From Actinacidiphila bryophytorum (GTDB taxonomy: Bacteria; Actinomycetota; Actinomycetes; Streptomycetales; Streptomycetaceae): a stretch of 64,000 nucleotides of DNA. Below the pieces are notes generated by a model that saw nothing but the letters and a program-made list of their open reading frames with translations, did not search any database and was not told where the DNA came from. Position 1 is the stretch's first letter, and each line of letters opens with the position of its first letter. The translations under genes and the position numbers were made by a program. The DNA lies in assembly GCF_016916835.1 (NCBI RefSeq), contig NZ_JAFFIX010000003.1:62001-126000 (forward strand). The letters are read 5' to 3'. Below are positions 45,309 through 53,829 of this stretch, one piece after another.

Positions 45309-46823
45309 GTGAACGGGCTCGGCACCGGCACCAAGACTGACGGGCGGGAGGGATGGCCGGCGATGCTGGTCCGGGAACGCCCTCGCCCGGCTGCCATTCG
45401 GAACCGTCCGAACGCCTGGCGGCTCGCGGTCGCCACGGTGTGTTTCGGCGCGTTCATGGGCCAGCTCGACGCGAGCATCGTCACCCTGACCTATCACAGC
45501 CTTCGGGTGGACTTCGGGGCGCCGCTGGCCGGTGTGGAGTGGGTGTCGCTTGCCTATCTGATCACGCTGGTGGCGCTGCTGGTGCCGGTCGGCCGGTTGG
45601 CGGACGCCCGCGGCCGCAAGCTGTTCTACCTCTACGGCTTCGTGGTGTTCACAGCTGCATCGGCGGCGTGCGGCGTGGCTCCCTCCCTCACTGCTTTGAT
45701 CGCCTTCCGGGTGGTGCAGGCGGCCGGGGCGGCGATGCTGCAGGCCAACAGCGTGGCGCTGGTGGCGACCAGCGCGCCACGGGAGAAGATGCGCGCGGCA
45801 CTGGGAGTGCAGGCCGCGGCCCAGGCTTTGGGGCTGGCGCTCGGTCCTACGGTGGGTGCGGCTCTGGTGGCCACGGTGGGGTGGCGTTGGGTGTTCGGTA
45901 TCAACGTGCCGATCGGCGTGATCGCATTGGTGGCCGGTCATTTCCTGCTGCCGCGCACCCGCGCCCGTAACCCGGTACCCGCTTTCGACTGGCAGGGGCT
46001 GGCGTGGCTCTCTGCGGCGACGACCTCGCTATTGCTGGGTGTTTCCGCGGCCTCGGGGTTGCCGTTGCCGGTATGGGCGGTGGTGCTGCTCTTTGCTGCC
46101 GCCGTCGTCGCGGGCTGGGCATTCGTGCGGCGGCAGCGGCGGGCGGCCGTTCCGCTGCTGGATCTGGCGCTGCTGCGGGTGCCGGCGGTCTCGCCGGGGC
46201 TGGTGGGGGCGTTGTGCGGGTATCTGGTGCTGTTCGGTCCGCTGGTGCTGGTGCCGATCACGCTGGGCCGCACGGGGGCCTCGGAGCTGCTGACGGGGTT
46301 GGTGGTCAGTGCGCTTCCCGCGGGGTTCGCTCTGGCGGCAACGGGGTCCGACCGGGTGCTGCCGCGGTCGGTCACGGATCGTGCGCGATGTGTGCTGGGT
46401 GCCGTCGTGGCGAGTGGCGCGTTGGCAGGGATGCTGGTGGCACCGGTGTCGGCCGGGTGGCTGGCGGCGCTGCTGGGCCTGCTCGGGGCGGGGCTCGGGG
46501 TGTTCACCCCGGCGAACAATGCGTTGATCATGCGTGCCATCCCGGTTGCCGCCTCGGGGACTGGCGGCGGGCTGGTCAACATGACCAGGGGCATGGGAAC
46601 GGCATTGGGCGTTGCGCTGGTCACCTTGGCGCTGCACCTGGCTCCCGCCGACAGTGTCGCTCCTGCTGCACACCACGGCGTGGTGGTGCTGTTGGTCGCA
46701 TCGGGTGCGGCGCTGCTGGCAGCCTGGTTCAGTCCCCGCCGGGTGCAACCTCGCGGAAAGTACGACCTTCAGCACAGATTCCCCGAGCCGCCGCCGATCA
46801 CGAACGGATCGACACACGGCTGA
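45309..46823 (+). CDS. MFS drug-efflux-type transporter (DHA2-like, 14 helices)
   Basis: A 504-aa transporter. It has GQLDASIVTLTYHSLRVDFG in helix 1, PVGRLADARGRKLFYL as the MFS loop motif, and VQAAGAAMLQANSVALV, typical of drug-H antiporters with 14 helices. GTG 45309 follows a strong GGAGGAGGAGGG. It lies alone, with about 245 bases of promoter region upstream. The substrate is unknown. Confidence 0.9.
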   Translation: MNGLGTGTKTDGREGWPAMLVRERPRPAAIRNRPNAWRLAVATVCFGAFMGQLDASIVTLTYHSLRVDFGAPLAGVEWVSLAYLITLVALLVPVGRLADARGRKLFYLYGFVVFTAASAACGVAPSLTALIAFRVVQAAGAAMLQANSVALVATSAPREKMRAALGVQAAAQALGLALGPTVGAALVATVGWRWVFGINVPIGVIALVAGHFLLPRTRARNPVPAFDWQGLAWLSAATTSLLLGVSAASGLPLPVWAVVLLFAAAVVAGWAFVRRQRRAAVPLLDLALLRVPAVSPGLVGALCGYLVLFGPLVLVPITLGRTGASELLTGLVVSALPAGFALAATGSDRVLPRSVTDRARCVLGAVVASGALAGMLVAPVSAGWLAALLGLLGAGLGVFTPANNALIMRAIPVAASGTGGGLVNMTRGMGTALGVALVTLALHLAPADSVAPAAHHGVVVLLVASGAALLAAWFSPRRVQPRGKYDLQHRFPEPPPITNGSTHG

Positions 46824-46846
46824 GAGCTGACCGGCATGGGAGCAGC

Positions 46847-46987
46847 ATGAACTCGCGGCGGATAAGCGCACTGCGGTGCGGGACGCCGGATGACTGGCTG
46901 ACCGGCGTGCATGCGGCCGCGGCTGTGGGCTTCGTGGTTGCTGCTTTGCTCACCGGGGCCGTGTGGCTGGCCAGGTCACGTGGTTGA
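46847..46987 (+). CDS. 46-aa single-helix membrane peptide
   Basis: MNSRRISALRCGTPDDWLTG then HAAAAVGFVVAALLTGAVWL ARSRG: a small protein with one transmembrane helix and a basic end, 23 bases after the MFS gene. GGGAG is close upstream of the ATG. The overlap with the truncated PAP2 gene on the other strand makes its reality uncertain. Confidence 0.35.
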   Translation: MNSRRISALRCGTPDDWLTGVHAAAAVGFVVAALLTGAVWLARSRG

Positions 46988-47255
46988 AGGCGTGGTTGAC
47001 AGCCAGTTCGGGGTCGAGGTGCAGTCGGCGTTCGGTGTTCCAGATCTGGGCGGCGCGGTGCATCGCGGCGCCGCGGTGGTCGGGCACGTCCAGGCGGATC
47101 TGCCGGTACACCAGGTACAAGGCAACGCTGAACGTCAACTCGACCCACAGGCGGGGCCGGCCGAGCGGCCGCAGGCGTGGGGGCAACAGTGGGCGCAGGC
47201 GCCACCGGACTGCGACGCGCTCCGGCGAAGGCAGGCCGCCACCGGCGGGGCACAT
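46950..47255 (-). pseudogene. truncated PAP2-superfamily (Aur1-like) membrane protein
   Basis: About 101 aa: RPRLWVELTFSVALYLVYRQ, then AAQIWNTERRLHLDPELAVN and HAFNHVTW. This is the first third of the streptomycete PAP2/inositolphosphotransferase-like proteins, normally around 250-300 aa. The frame ends in PATRPR at 46950 before the PSGH and HYPxD catalytic motifs, so the gene is cut. Its ATG overlaps the lgt stop (TGATG), showing former coupling. Confidence 0.7.
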
Positions 47256-48139
47256 CAGCTGTCTCCTGGCTGCCGGCCGGCACCTGCTAGGGGAGCCCCG
47301 TCACTGTCCTGGTGTCGTGGCTCACCGTCCGCATCGTCCCGGCGGCGGGCGGACGTCCGGCCGGCCAGCAGGTACAGCGTGGCGCCGGCAAAGAGCGCGG
47401 CGGAGACCCAGTCGTTCAGTCGAAGGCCGAAGAAGTGGTTGGCGTGGTCGATCCGCAGAGCCTCGATCCAGGCGCGCCCGGCGGTGTAGGCCAGCACGTA
47501 GCAGGCGAACAGCCGGCCCCGGCGCAAGTGGTAGCGGCGGTCGAGGACCAGGAGCAGGGCCATGACGCCCAGGTCCCACATCGACTCGTACAGGAACGTC
47601 GGGTGGTAGAGGACCACCGCTGGGGAGTCGGCGGGGCGATGCGCGGCGTCGATGCGCAGGGCCCAGGGGAGGTGGGTCGGGCGGCCGAAGAGTTCCTGGT
47701 TGAAGTAGTTGCCCCAGCGGCCCATCGCCTGGGCCAGCACCAAGCCCGGTGCCGCGGCATCGGCGAAGGCGGCCAGCGCGATGCCGCGCCGGCGGCAGCC
47801 GAGCCAGGCTCCGAACGCGCCCAGTAGTACCGCGCCGGGGATGCCCAGCCCGCCGTCCCACACGTACAAGGCGTGAATCGGCTGCCTTCCGGCGGCGAAG
47901 TACAGTTCGGGGTCGGTGATCACGTGGTAGAGCCGCCCGCCGAGCACTCCGAACGGCACGGCCCACACGGCGATGTCGGCGATCTCGTTCCGGTCCCTGC
48001 CGCGGGCCGCCCACCGCCCGCCGGTCATCCACACCGCCGCGAAGATCCCGGCGATGATGCACAGCGCGTACGCGCGAATCGGGAAGGGTCCCAGGTGCCA
48101 TACGCCCCGAGAAGGGCTCGGCAGGTACGCCAGCAGCAT
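47255..48139 (-). CDS. lgt: prolipoprotein diacylglyceryl transferase, accessory copy
   Basis: A 294-aa polytopic enzyme that transfers diacylglycerol to lipobox Cys residues. Motifs include HLGPFPIRAYALCIIAG, GGRLYHVITD, and MGRWGNYFNQELFGRPTHLPWAL (catalytic Arg and the Lgt signature, residues about 155-177). ATG 48139 begins MLLAYLPSPSRGVW, the usual Lgt start; a GTG 12 bases upstream is possible. Streptomycetes have core lgt copies elsewhere, so this island copy is likely extra, perhaps serving island lipoproteins. It is coupled to a truncated PAP2 gene. Confidence 0.92.
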   Translation of the reverse strand: MLLAYLPSPSRGVWHLGPFPIRAYALCIIAGIFAAVWMTGGRWAARGRDRNEIADIAVWAVPFGVLGGRLYHVITDPELYFAAGRQPIHALYVWDGGLGIPGAVLLGAFGAWLGCRRRGIALAAFADAAAPGLVLAQAMGRWGNYFNQELFGRPTHLPWALRIDAAHRPADSPAVVLYHPTFLYESMWDLGVMALLLVLDRRYHLRRGRLFACYVLAYTAGRAWIEALRIDHANHFFGLRLNDWVSAALFAGATLYLLAGRTSARRRDDADGEPRHQDSDGAPLAGAGRQPGDS

Positions 48140-48243
48140 GAAGATGATCACTCTCGCCGTGCGGGTCCGGCCTCGCACCGGAAGCCCCGCACGACATTAC
48201 ATCGCACACCGAAGTTTTCTTACTCCGTGACGATCGAGACCTG

Positions 48244-48891
48244 TCAGCGGTCGATTGGGGCACCGGTCGCCGCGGATGCGGCGAGCACAGGCCGCAGCGC
48301 GCCGTCGCGCAAGCGCCCGACCGCCGGTGTCAAGGTCCGCCGCAGCGCCACACTCGTCGCGTAGGCGACCGGCACGGCCAGCAGCGCCGAGCCGAGGACG
48401 TCGTGCGGGTAGTGCGCCCCCACGTAGACGCGCGTGAAACCCTCGATGGCAGCGAAGACCGTGGCGATGGCGCCCAGTCTGCGGTCGAGGAGGAACAGGG
48501 CGGCGACGGTGGCCGCAGCCGCGGTGGTGTGCCCGCTGGGGAAGGCGTAGTCGCTGGGCGCCGGGCAGGTGTCGACGAGAAAGGCGTGCGGCATGGAGCG
48601 ACAGGGCCGCACCTCACCGACGACCTTCTTGACGACCTCCGCAGCAGCGAAAGCCACCACCACCGCGACCGGGACCGCCAGTGCGAGCGTCATCGCCGTA
48701 TTGCCCCGGCGGCGGGCCCGCCACCAACCGGCGACCATGAGGATCGCGAAGACCCGGAGCCCGGCGTTGGTCCACCATTCCATCGCGCCGTTGAGCCATG
48801 TGGTGTCGGACGCGAAGTCCGTGACGGTGGTGAACAGCGAGCCGTCGATGTGCGAACCGTCGAAGGCCGGCACGGCCGAGCCGGCAACCAT
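48244..48891 (-). CDS. PAP2-family membrane phosphatase
   Basis: A 215-aa protein with all three PAP2 signatures: KKVVGEVRP, YAFPSGHTTAAAA and RVYVGAHYPHDVLGS, carried on five or six helices. It probably dephosphorylates phosphatidic acid, undecaprenyl pyrophosphate or similar lipids. It lies upstream of lgt on the same strand with a gap of about 100 bases. Confidence 0.9.
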   Translation of the reverse strand: MVAGSAVPAFDGSHIDGSLFTTVTDFASDTTWLNGAMEWWTNAGLRVFAILMVAGWWRARRRGNTAMTLALAVPVAVVVAFAAAEVVKKVVGEVRPCRSMPHAFLVDTCPAPSDYAFPSGHTTAAAATVAALFLLDRRLGAIATVFAAIEGFTRVYVGAHYPHDVLGSALLAVPVAYATSVALRRTLTPAVGRLRDGALRPVLAASAATGAPIDR

Positions 48892-48944
48892 CGCAGGGGA
48901 CCTCTCGTGCCGGGCCGGTCCGAAGGCGCCATCTGCCCGGTTCA

Positions 48945-49064
48945 GCCGACGCCGATCCGGCGCTGCGGGACCGGCTGCGCACCGTTCGCGGCTACGGCTA
49001 CGTCTTCGACCTGGCGCCCCTGCGCTCGGCCGGATCGCCCCGTGGCGCCGGGGAGCCAGATTGA
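48945..49064 (+). pseudogene. C-terminal remnant of an OmpR-family response regulator
   Basis: The frame ending at TGA 49062-49064 reads ADPALRDRLRTVRGYGYVFD then LAPLRSAG. LRTVRGYGYVF is the final beta-hairpin of the winged helix of OmpR/PhoB regulators. The receiver domain and most of the DNA-binding domain are missing. It is a fragment left by recombination. Confidence 0.65.
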
Positions 49065-49144
49065 CGGAGTTGTGACGCCGAAAGCGGCTCTCGCAGTGCC
49101 GTGACGCGGTCGGAGGGGGCCGCGCGGACCGTTACCCTCATGGC

Positions 49145-49651
49145 ATGTCCTCGCAGTCGCACCCCGAGGCCGCGTCGAAGGCCACCGTGGACCCGGTTCC
49201 CGACGCCCGCCGGCTCACCGATGCGGTAACGCGGCTGCGGCGCGCCCTGCGCGCGTCCATCCGCAGCGACTACCCCTGGGAGACGCTGCCCATGGCCCAA
49301 GTGGAACTACTTCAGGTCCTCGGGGAACACTCCCCGGCCCGCGTCGGCGACCTCGCCGCCCGCCAGCGACTGGCCCCCAGCACCGTCAGCGGCCTGATCG
49401 GCCAGATGATGACCTCCGGCCTTGTCGCTCGCGAGGTCGACCCCGCCGACCGCCGCGCCTCCGTCGTCACCCTCACCGACGCCGGGCGGGAACAACTCGC
49501 TGCCTGGACCCAGGCCCACGAACGACGCCTGGACGCGGCCCTGCACGCCCTCGACGGCGACGAGCGCGCTGCTCTCGGGGTCGCCCTTCCCGCCCTGTTC
49601 CACCTCGCCGAATACCTCGGCGAACCACCTGCTGACAGCCCGACGGACTGA
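49145..49651 (+). CDS. MarR-family transcriptional regulator (third, unrelated to the pair)
   Basis: A 168-aa winged-helix protein: MAQVELLQVLGEHSPARVGD, LAPSTVSGLIGQMMTSGLV and the wing DRRASVVTLTDAG. It is not close to the two paralogues in the left half of the island. ATG 49145 starts it. It ends 272 bases before the MBL-rhodanese operon, but the CsoR/CstR operators between make joint transcription unlikely. Confidence 0.88.
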   Translation: MSSQSHPEAASKATVDPVPDARRLTDAVTRLRRALRASIRSDYPWETLPMAQVELLQVLGEHSPARVGDLAARQRLAPSTVSGLIGQMMTSGLVAREVDPADRRASVVTLTDAGREQLAAWTQAHERRLDAALHALDGDERAALGVALPALFHLAEYLGEPPADSPTD

Positions 49652-49851
49652 GACCTCCGGGGCACTTTCGCATGCGGCTTGGGGCTGTTCAGCGCCACCA
49701 CCGCCAACTGCGTTGACCCTCGCCCTGTGGGCGGCCAGGCGGCCCGACGCTGCTGCCCCAGAGTGCGGGGATCGTGCTGCAGGTGCGGAGGTCGCGGATT
49801 CGACCCTGCGTGGCTCTCGCCAGAACCGACTGTGCAGCCGGTGCTGAAATA

Positions 49852-49900
49852 TACCCCTGGGGGTACTCATGGTAGTCTGGGTGATATACCCCGGGGGGTA
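49852..49900 (+). promoter_or_regulatory. two CsoR/CstR operators upstream of the MBL-rhodanese operon
   Basis: TACCCCTGGGGGTA (49852-49865) and TACCCCGGGGGGTA (49887-49900) both have perfect TACCCC/GGGGTA arms, 35 bases apart. The second is just before the ribosome binding site (GGAAAGGAG, 49908-49916) of the operon. Confidence 0.82.
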
Positions 49901-49923
49901 AAGCAACGGAAAGGAGTATCCGG

Positions 49924-51282
49924 GTGTTCTTCGTAGACGCCATCCAGCTGGAAGGTCTGGGAAACCGGAGCTATCTGGCCGGGGGCCGGCACGCCGCGGT
50001 CGTGGTGGACCCACCGTGTGACGTCGACCAGGTGCTGGCTGCTGCTGCCCGGCGAGGGGTGCGGATCTCTCATGTGGTGGAGACGCACGTCCACAACGAC
50101 TACGTCACCGGCGGCTTGGAGCTGGCGCGGATCACCGGTGCCGGTTATCTGGTGCCGGCCGGCGCGCGGGTTTCCTATGCGCGGACCCCGGTCGCGGACG
50201 GCGACACCGTCGACCTCGACGCGGACCTGACGCTGGCTGCGGTTGCGACGCCCGGGCACACGCCGCATCACACCGCCTACGTGCTGAGCGACGAGGGCCG
50301 CCCGGTGGCGGCGTTCACCGGCGGCTCGCTGCTGATCGGCACGGTGGGCCGGCCCGACCTGGTCGAGCCGCGCCTGACCGAGTACCTGGCGCGCGCCCAG
50401 CACGCCTCCGCCCACCGGCTCGCCGACGCCCTGCCCGATGACGCGGCGGTCCTGCCGACGCACGGCTTCGGCAGTTTCTGCTCCTCGGCACAGGCCGACG
50501 CCACGGACAGCACGATCGGCAGGGAGAAGGCCGGGAACGCCGCCCTCACCACCGATGCGGCCACCTTCGTCGCCGACCTGCTGAGCGGACTGGACGACAT
50601 CCCCGCGTACTACACGCACATGGGTCCGATCAACGCGGGCGGTCCGGATCCAGTGGACCTGACGGCTCCGAGCACCGCTGATCCACAGGAGATCGCGGCG
50701 AGGCTGGCCGCGGGGGAGTGGGTCGTGGATCTGCGCAACCGCATCGCCTTCGCGGAGGGGCATGTCGCCGGCTCGTTCAACTTCGAGGCGGACGGCAAAC
50801 TCGCCACCTATCTGGCGTGGTTGATCCCCTGGGGCAAGCCGGTCACCCTGCTGGCCGAGTCCGCCGAACAGCTTGCCGCAGCCCAGCGGGAACTCGTGCG
50901 CGTCGGCATCGACCGCCCGGCTGCCGCCGCCACCGGCGGCCCGGAACGCTGGGTGGACGTCGGGCAGCGGCCGGTGTCGTTCCCCCGCTCGACGTTCGCC
51001 GGACTCGCCGAGCAGCACGCCGGGGACATCGTGGTCCTCGACGTGCGCCGCGACTCCGAACGCGCGAAGGGCTGGATCGAGGGCTCGGTGCACATCCCCG
51101 TCCATCAGCTGCACCGCCGGGCCGGTGAGGTTCCGGAAGGCACCGTCTGGGTGCACTGCGCCGCAGGGATGCGCGCCGCCATCGCCGCGTCCCTGCTGCA
51201 CGCGATCGGCCGGGACGTGGTCGCGGTCGACGACAGCTACGACGCCGCCGGCGAGGCGGGCCTCACCATCACCAGTGGCTGA
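49924..51282 (+). CDS. MBL-fold persulfide dioxygenase-like protein fused to two rhodanese domains
   Basis: A 452-aa fusion. Residues 1-235 are an ETHE1/CstB-type metallo-beta-lactamase domain: HVHNDYVTGG (His55, His57, Asp59), GHTPHH (His112) and PTHG (His180) supply the single-iron site. Residues about 250-335 are a rhodanese fold without a catalytic Cys. Residues about 360-450 are an active-type rhodanese with Cys412 in HCAAGMRAAIA. Such proteins oxidise glutathione or other persulfides to sulfite and move sulfane sulfur. GTG 49924 follows GGAAAGGAG and two operators. First gene of an operon with rhodanese and TauE. Confidence 0.9.
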   Translation: MFFVDAIQLEGLGNRSYLAGGRHAAVVVDPPCDVDQVLAAAARRGVRISHVVETHVHNDYVTGGLELARITGAGYLVPAGARVSYARTPVADGDTVDLDADLTLAAVATPGHTPHHTAYVLSDEGRPVAAFTGGSLLIGTVGRPDLVEPRLTEYLARAQHASAHRLADALPDDAAVLPTHGFGSFCSSAQADATDSTIGREKAGNAALTTDAATFVADLLSGLDDIPAYYTHMGPINAGGPDPVDLTAPSTADPQEIAARLAAGEWVVDLRNRIAFAEGHVAGSFNFEADGKLATYLAWLIPWGKPVTLLAESAEQLAAAQRELVRVGIDRPAAAATGGPERWVDVGQRPVSFPRSTFAGLAEQHAGDIVVLDVRRDSERAKGWIEGSVHIPVHQLHRRAGEVPEGTVWVHCAAGMRAAIAASLLHAIGRDVVAVDDSYDAAGEAGLTITSG

Positions 51283-51341
51283 TCCCCGAGCGGCCTGCCG
51301 AGCAACCACCCATCAGGCGATCCCGAGGAGGAACAGCCCCG

Positions 51342-51707
51342 ATGTTTTCCCCTGACAGCAACGAGCAGAGCCTGTCCGTACAGGAGGCGCGCACCCTGAC
51401 CCGCGGGGACCAGCCGCAGGCGGTACTGCTGGATGTGCGCGAGGCAGCGGAGTGGGCAACGGGCCATGCGCCCGGCGCCGTGCACGCACCGCTGTCCGGC
51501 CTGGTCGCGGGCGCGGGGCTTCCGGCCGCGGCGCGGGGCCGGCCCCTCGCGGTGATCTGCCGCAGCGGGCAGCGTTCGCAGCAGGCCGCGAAGCTGCTGG
51601 CGCAGCAGGGCGCGGACGCGGTGAATGTCGAGGGCGGCATGAATGCGTGGACCACGGCCGGCTATCCGGTCATCGACGAGCGCGGGAAACACGGTCCGAC
51701 AGCGTGA
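51342..51707 (+). CDS. single-domain rhodanese
   Basis: A 121-aa sulfurtransferase: VLLDVREAAEWATGHAPGAV, then the active loop VICRSGQRSQQAA with Cys73 as the persulfide carrier, and GGMNAWTTAGYPV. It has GAGGAGG just upstream. It lies between the MBL-rhodanese and the TauE gene, with the TauE start (GTGA) overlapping its stop, so the three act as one unit in reactive-sulfur handling. Confidence 0.92.
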   Translation: MFSPDSNEQSLSVQEARTLTRGDQPQAVLLDVREAAEWATGHAPGAVHAPLSGLVAGAGLPAAARGRPLAVICRSGQRSQQAAKLLAQQGADAVNVEGGMNAWTTAGYPVIDERGKHGPTA

Positions 51708-52447
51708 GCGTGCTCATCCTCGCCCTCGTCGCGGGAGCCGTCGTCGGTCTGGCCCTCGGCGCGCTGGGCGGCGGAGGCAGCGTCCTGGCTGTGCCGGCTC
51801 TTATCTACCTGCTGGGCTTCACTCCGGTGGCGGCCACCACCGCCAGCCTCATCATCGTGACCGTCACCTCCGCGACGGGACTGGTGGCACACGCCCGCGA
51901 CGGCAATGTGGCCTGGCGGACGGGAGTCCTGTTCGCCGCCGCCGGCGTCATCCCCGCATTCCTGGCCGGTGCCGCCACCGCGCACCTTCCGCAGGCGGCA
52001 CTCACTGCAGCGTTCGCCGTTCTTGCCGCGGCTGCCGCAGTGCGGATGCTGCGGCCCGCCGCCCCCGTAGCGCCCCAGGGGGTCAGGCCGGCGAAGGCGG
52101 CGGCTGCCGGCGCCGGTCTCGGCGCGGTGACCGGCTTCCTCGGCGTCGGCGGCGGATTCCTTGCCGTGCCCGCCCTGGTGAGCGTCCTCGGCCTGCGGAT
52201 GCGGACGGCCGTGGGCACCAGCCTGCTGGTCATCAGCGTCAACTCCCTCGCCGCACTCGCCGCCCGCAGCGGAACCGGAGGGGACCTGCGATGGGAGGTG
52301 ATCGCGCCGTTCACCGCAGCGGCCGTTCTCGCGGCCTGGGACGGCAAGCGCCTCGCGACCAAGGTCAGCGGCGGCGCCCTGCAACGCATCTTCGCCTTCG
52401 TCCTGCTGGGGGTGGCGGCCTTCATGCTTGCCGACGTGCTCGTCTGA
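51704..52447 (+). CDS. TauE/SafE-family sulfite/organosulfonate exporter
   Basis: A 247-aa membrane protein with seven or eight helices. The two-fold family motifs are LGALGGGGSVLAVPALIYLLG and TGFLGVGGGFLAVPALVSVLG. It starts with GTG 51704 inside the rhodanese stop (GTGA), so translation is coupled. In the setting of a persulfide dioxygenase the expected cargo is sulfite or thiosulfate, as proposed for the TauE of cst operons. Confidence 0.88.
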   Translation: MSVLILALVAGAVVGLALGALGGGGSVLAVPALIYLLGFTPVAATTASLIIVTVTSATGLVAHARDGNVAWRTGVLFAAAGVIPAFLAGAATAHLPQAALTAAFAVLAAAAAVRMLRPAAPVAPQGVRPAKAAAAGAGLGAVTGFLGVGGGFLAVPALVSVLGLRMRTAVGTSLLVISVNSLAALAARSGTGGDLRWEVIAPFTAAAVLAAWDGKRLATKVSGGALQRIFAFVLLGVAAFMLADVLV

Positions 52448-52584
52448 CCGCGGCCCACAGACAGGGACGTTGCCCGACCCCGTGAGGAGGGGGGCAACAC
52501 CGATCCAGGAGCCCACAACTGCGTCCGAGAGCCCGGCGCACTGTTCCGGCCTCACACATCGCACACAACGAAGGAGCAATACCC

Positions 52585-52752
52585 ATGTGCCAGCGAACCC
52601 TCTGCAAGAAGTGCCACAAGTTCACGTACCGCGGCTGCGGAATGCACGTCGAACAGGTGCTGGCGGGAGTCCCCAAAACCCAGCGCTGCACCTGCACCCG
52701 GGAAACCACGCCCGCCGGGAGCCTGTGGAAGCGCCTCCTCGGTCGAAGCTGA
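52585..52752 (+). CDS. small Cys-rich conserved protein, 55 aa
   Basis: MCQRTLCKKCHKFTYRGCGM, then HVEQVLAGVPKTQRCTCT and a basic tail LWKRLLGRS. Cys at 2, 7, 10, 18, 34 and 36 suggest a zinc-ribbon-like metal site. AAGGAG lies 8 bases before ATG 52585. I recall similar tiny CxxC proteins as common but unnamed in Streptomyces. It follows the TauE gene by 137 bases and may belong to the same regulon. It could bind metal or act as a thiol buffer; function unknown. Confidence 0.72.
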   Translation: MCQRTLCKKCHKFTYRGCGMHVEQVLAGVPKTQRCTCTRETTPAGSLWKRLLGRS

Positions 52753-53573
52753 GGAAGCGCCCGACCCTGCGGGCGTAGAGGCGGAACGGCCGGTCGGCGT
52801 CTGAGCAGTGGGGTCCAGGACGGTTGCCCTGTGACTGGGGGCAGCTCGCCCGTCCCGTCAGGCGTCGAGCTGCCACTCGGTCGACCCACGACTTGATAAC
52901 GAAGCGCAGGTGCGTCTGCTGGCCATGGGTACCTGTGAACCCTGCGCCTTCGTCGCACTCTGCCTCACCCTGGGACGCCGGACCGATCGAACAGGCATCG
53001 ACCGCGCCGCAGCGGCGCTCGTCCAGGCAGCCAACCGCGTCCACCGCCCGTCAGGCCAGCGGTGACCAGAGCCAAGACCTGCTGACCAGTGGCACAGGAG
53101 CGGCCCCTGACTCGGTGCTCAGCCCTGCCCTGCGGGCCGGCGCCTGAGTAGAGCGCAACTCGGCCGGTGAACGTCTCACGAATTGGAGACCGGGCCGTGC
53201 TTTGGCTGCCTTTTCTCGGTGCGTTGGCCGAGGCGGCTGAACACCGCCGTGTGCTGATCTCATAAAGGGGCGTTACAAGTTCGGGGCCGATGGTCGGGCC
53301 GCTAAGAGCACCTCGACGCCGCTTTGCGTTTCAGAGCGCTCTCACGACATCGCAGCAGGTCACGGTCGGTTTCCGGATGGAAGTGCCGTTGGGTGCACAA
53401 GTCGTCCGAGCAGCCCCCGAACGGGGTCCGCGCCGTCCGCCTGCTGCGTCGCGCAACGATGCTGACCAGTGGAAATGCAGGGGAGACGCGGCCAGATACC
53501 CCAGGCGAGGCTCCCTTGGGTCCGGAAAGAGCAACGGCCATAAGACAGTGTGCGTTTTAGCAGGTACAAGAAG
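52753..53573. other. gene-poor stretch at the right end of the island
   Basis: About 820 bases without a convincing gene. A 46-codon frame at 52926-53066 (MGTCEPCAFVALCLTLGRR...) is possible but unsupported. The sequence is more even in base composition than the flanking core genes. I searched for an integrase end here and saw none. Confidence 0.4.
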
Positions 53574-53605
53574 GGCTCTGACCAGCATTTCTGCTGGTCA
53601 GAGCC
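53574..53605 (-). terminator. tRNA-Arg terminator
   Basis: Perfect arms GGCTCTGACCAGC (53574-53586) and GCTGGTCAGAGCC (53593-53605) around a 6-base loop, 13 bases beyond the tRNA 3' end on the minus strand, followed by CTTCTTGT. The att-like repeat begins exactly at the right-hand arm. Confidence 0.88.
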
Positions 53606-53658
53606 TCAATCCGGTTGTGCCCCCGGCAGGATTCGAACCTGCGCACACGGCTCCGGAG
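53593..53658 (-). repeat. proximal att-like repeat at the tRNA-Arg 3' end
   Basis: The counterpart of the copies at 36311-36376 and, in its tRNA part, 20368-20415. It overlaps the intact tRNA, which keeps its full sequence. Confidence 0.8.
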
Positions 53659-53689
53659 GCCGTTGCTCTATCCCCTGAGCTACGGGGGC
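53618..53689 (-). tRNA. tRNA-Arg (anticodon CCG)
   Basis: On the minus strand the sequence folds as a cloverleaf: acceptor GCCCCCG pairing with CGGGGGC, D-arm GCTC...GAGC, anticodon loop CTCCGGA with anticodon CCG, T-arm GCAGG-TTCGAAT-CCTGC, discriminator A, and no encoded CCA. It reads CGG codons. Its 3' end faces the island, as expected for a tRNA used as an integration site. Confidence 0.95.
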
Positions 53690-53829
53690 GACGGGAAGAA
53701 CAGTACCAGTCCGGGGAGGGTGGGTCCGACAGGGTTTGGGGTGCGGGTGGAGGGGCGGGGTCACCCGTGGCGGGGAAGAAATGGGCAAAACGCGGACGCA
53801 TCAGTAGTCGTCCGCCTACGCTTCGGGGT

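Noticed and set aside
49780..49825. A tRNA-like 3' half (GGTCGCGGATTCGACCCTGCG) before the sulfur operon
   Set aside because: The stem pairs poorly, no 5' half or matching tRNA is in the window, and no second copy is seen, so I cannot call it an att site.
52926..53066. A 46-codon frame starting MGTCEPCAFVALCLTL
   Set aside because: No ribosome binding site, no family and no support from neighbours.
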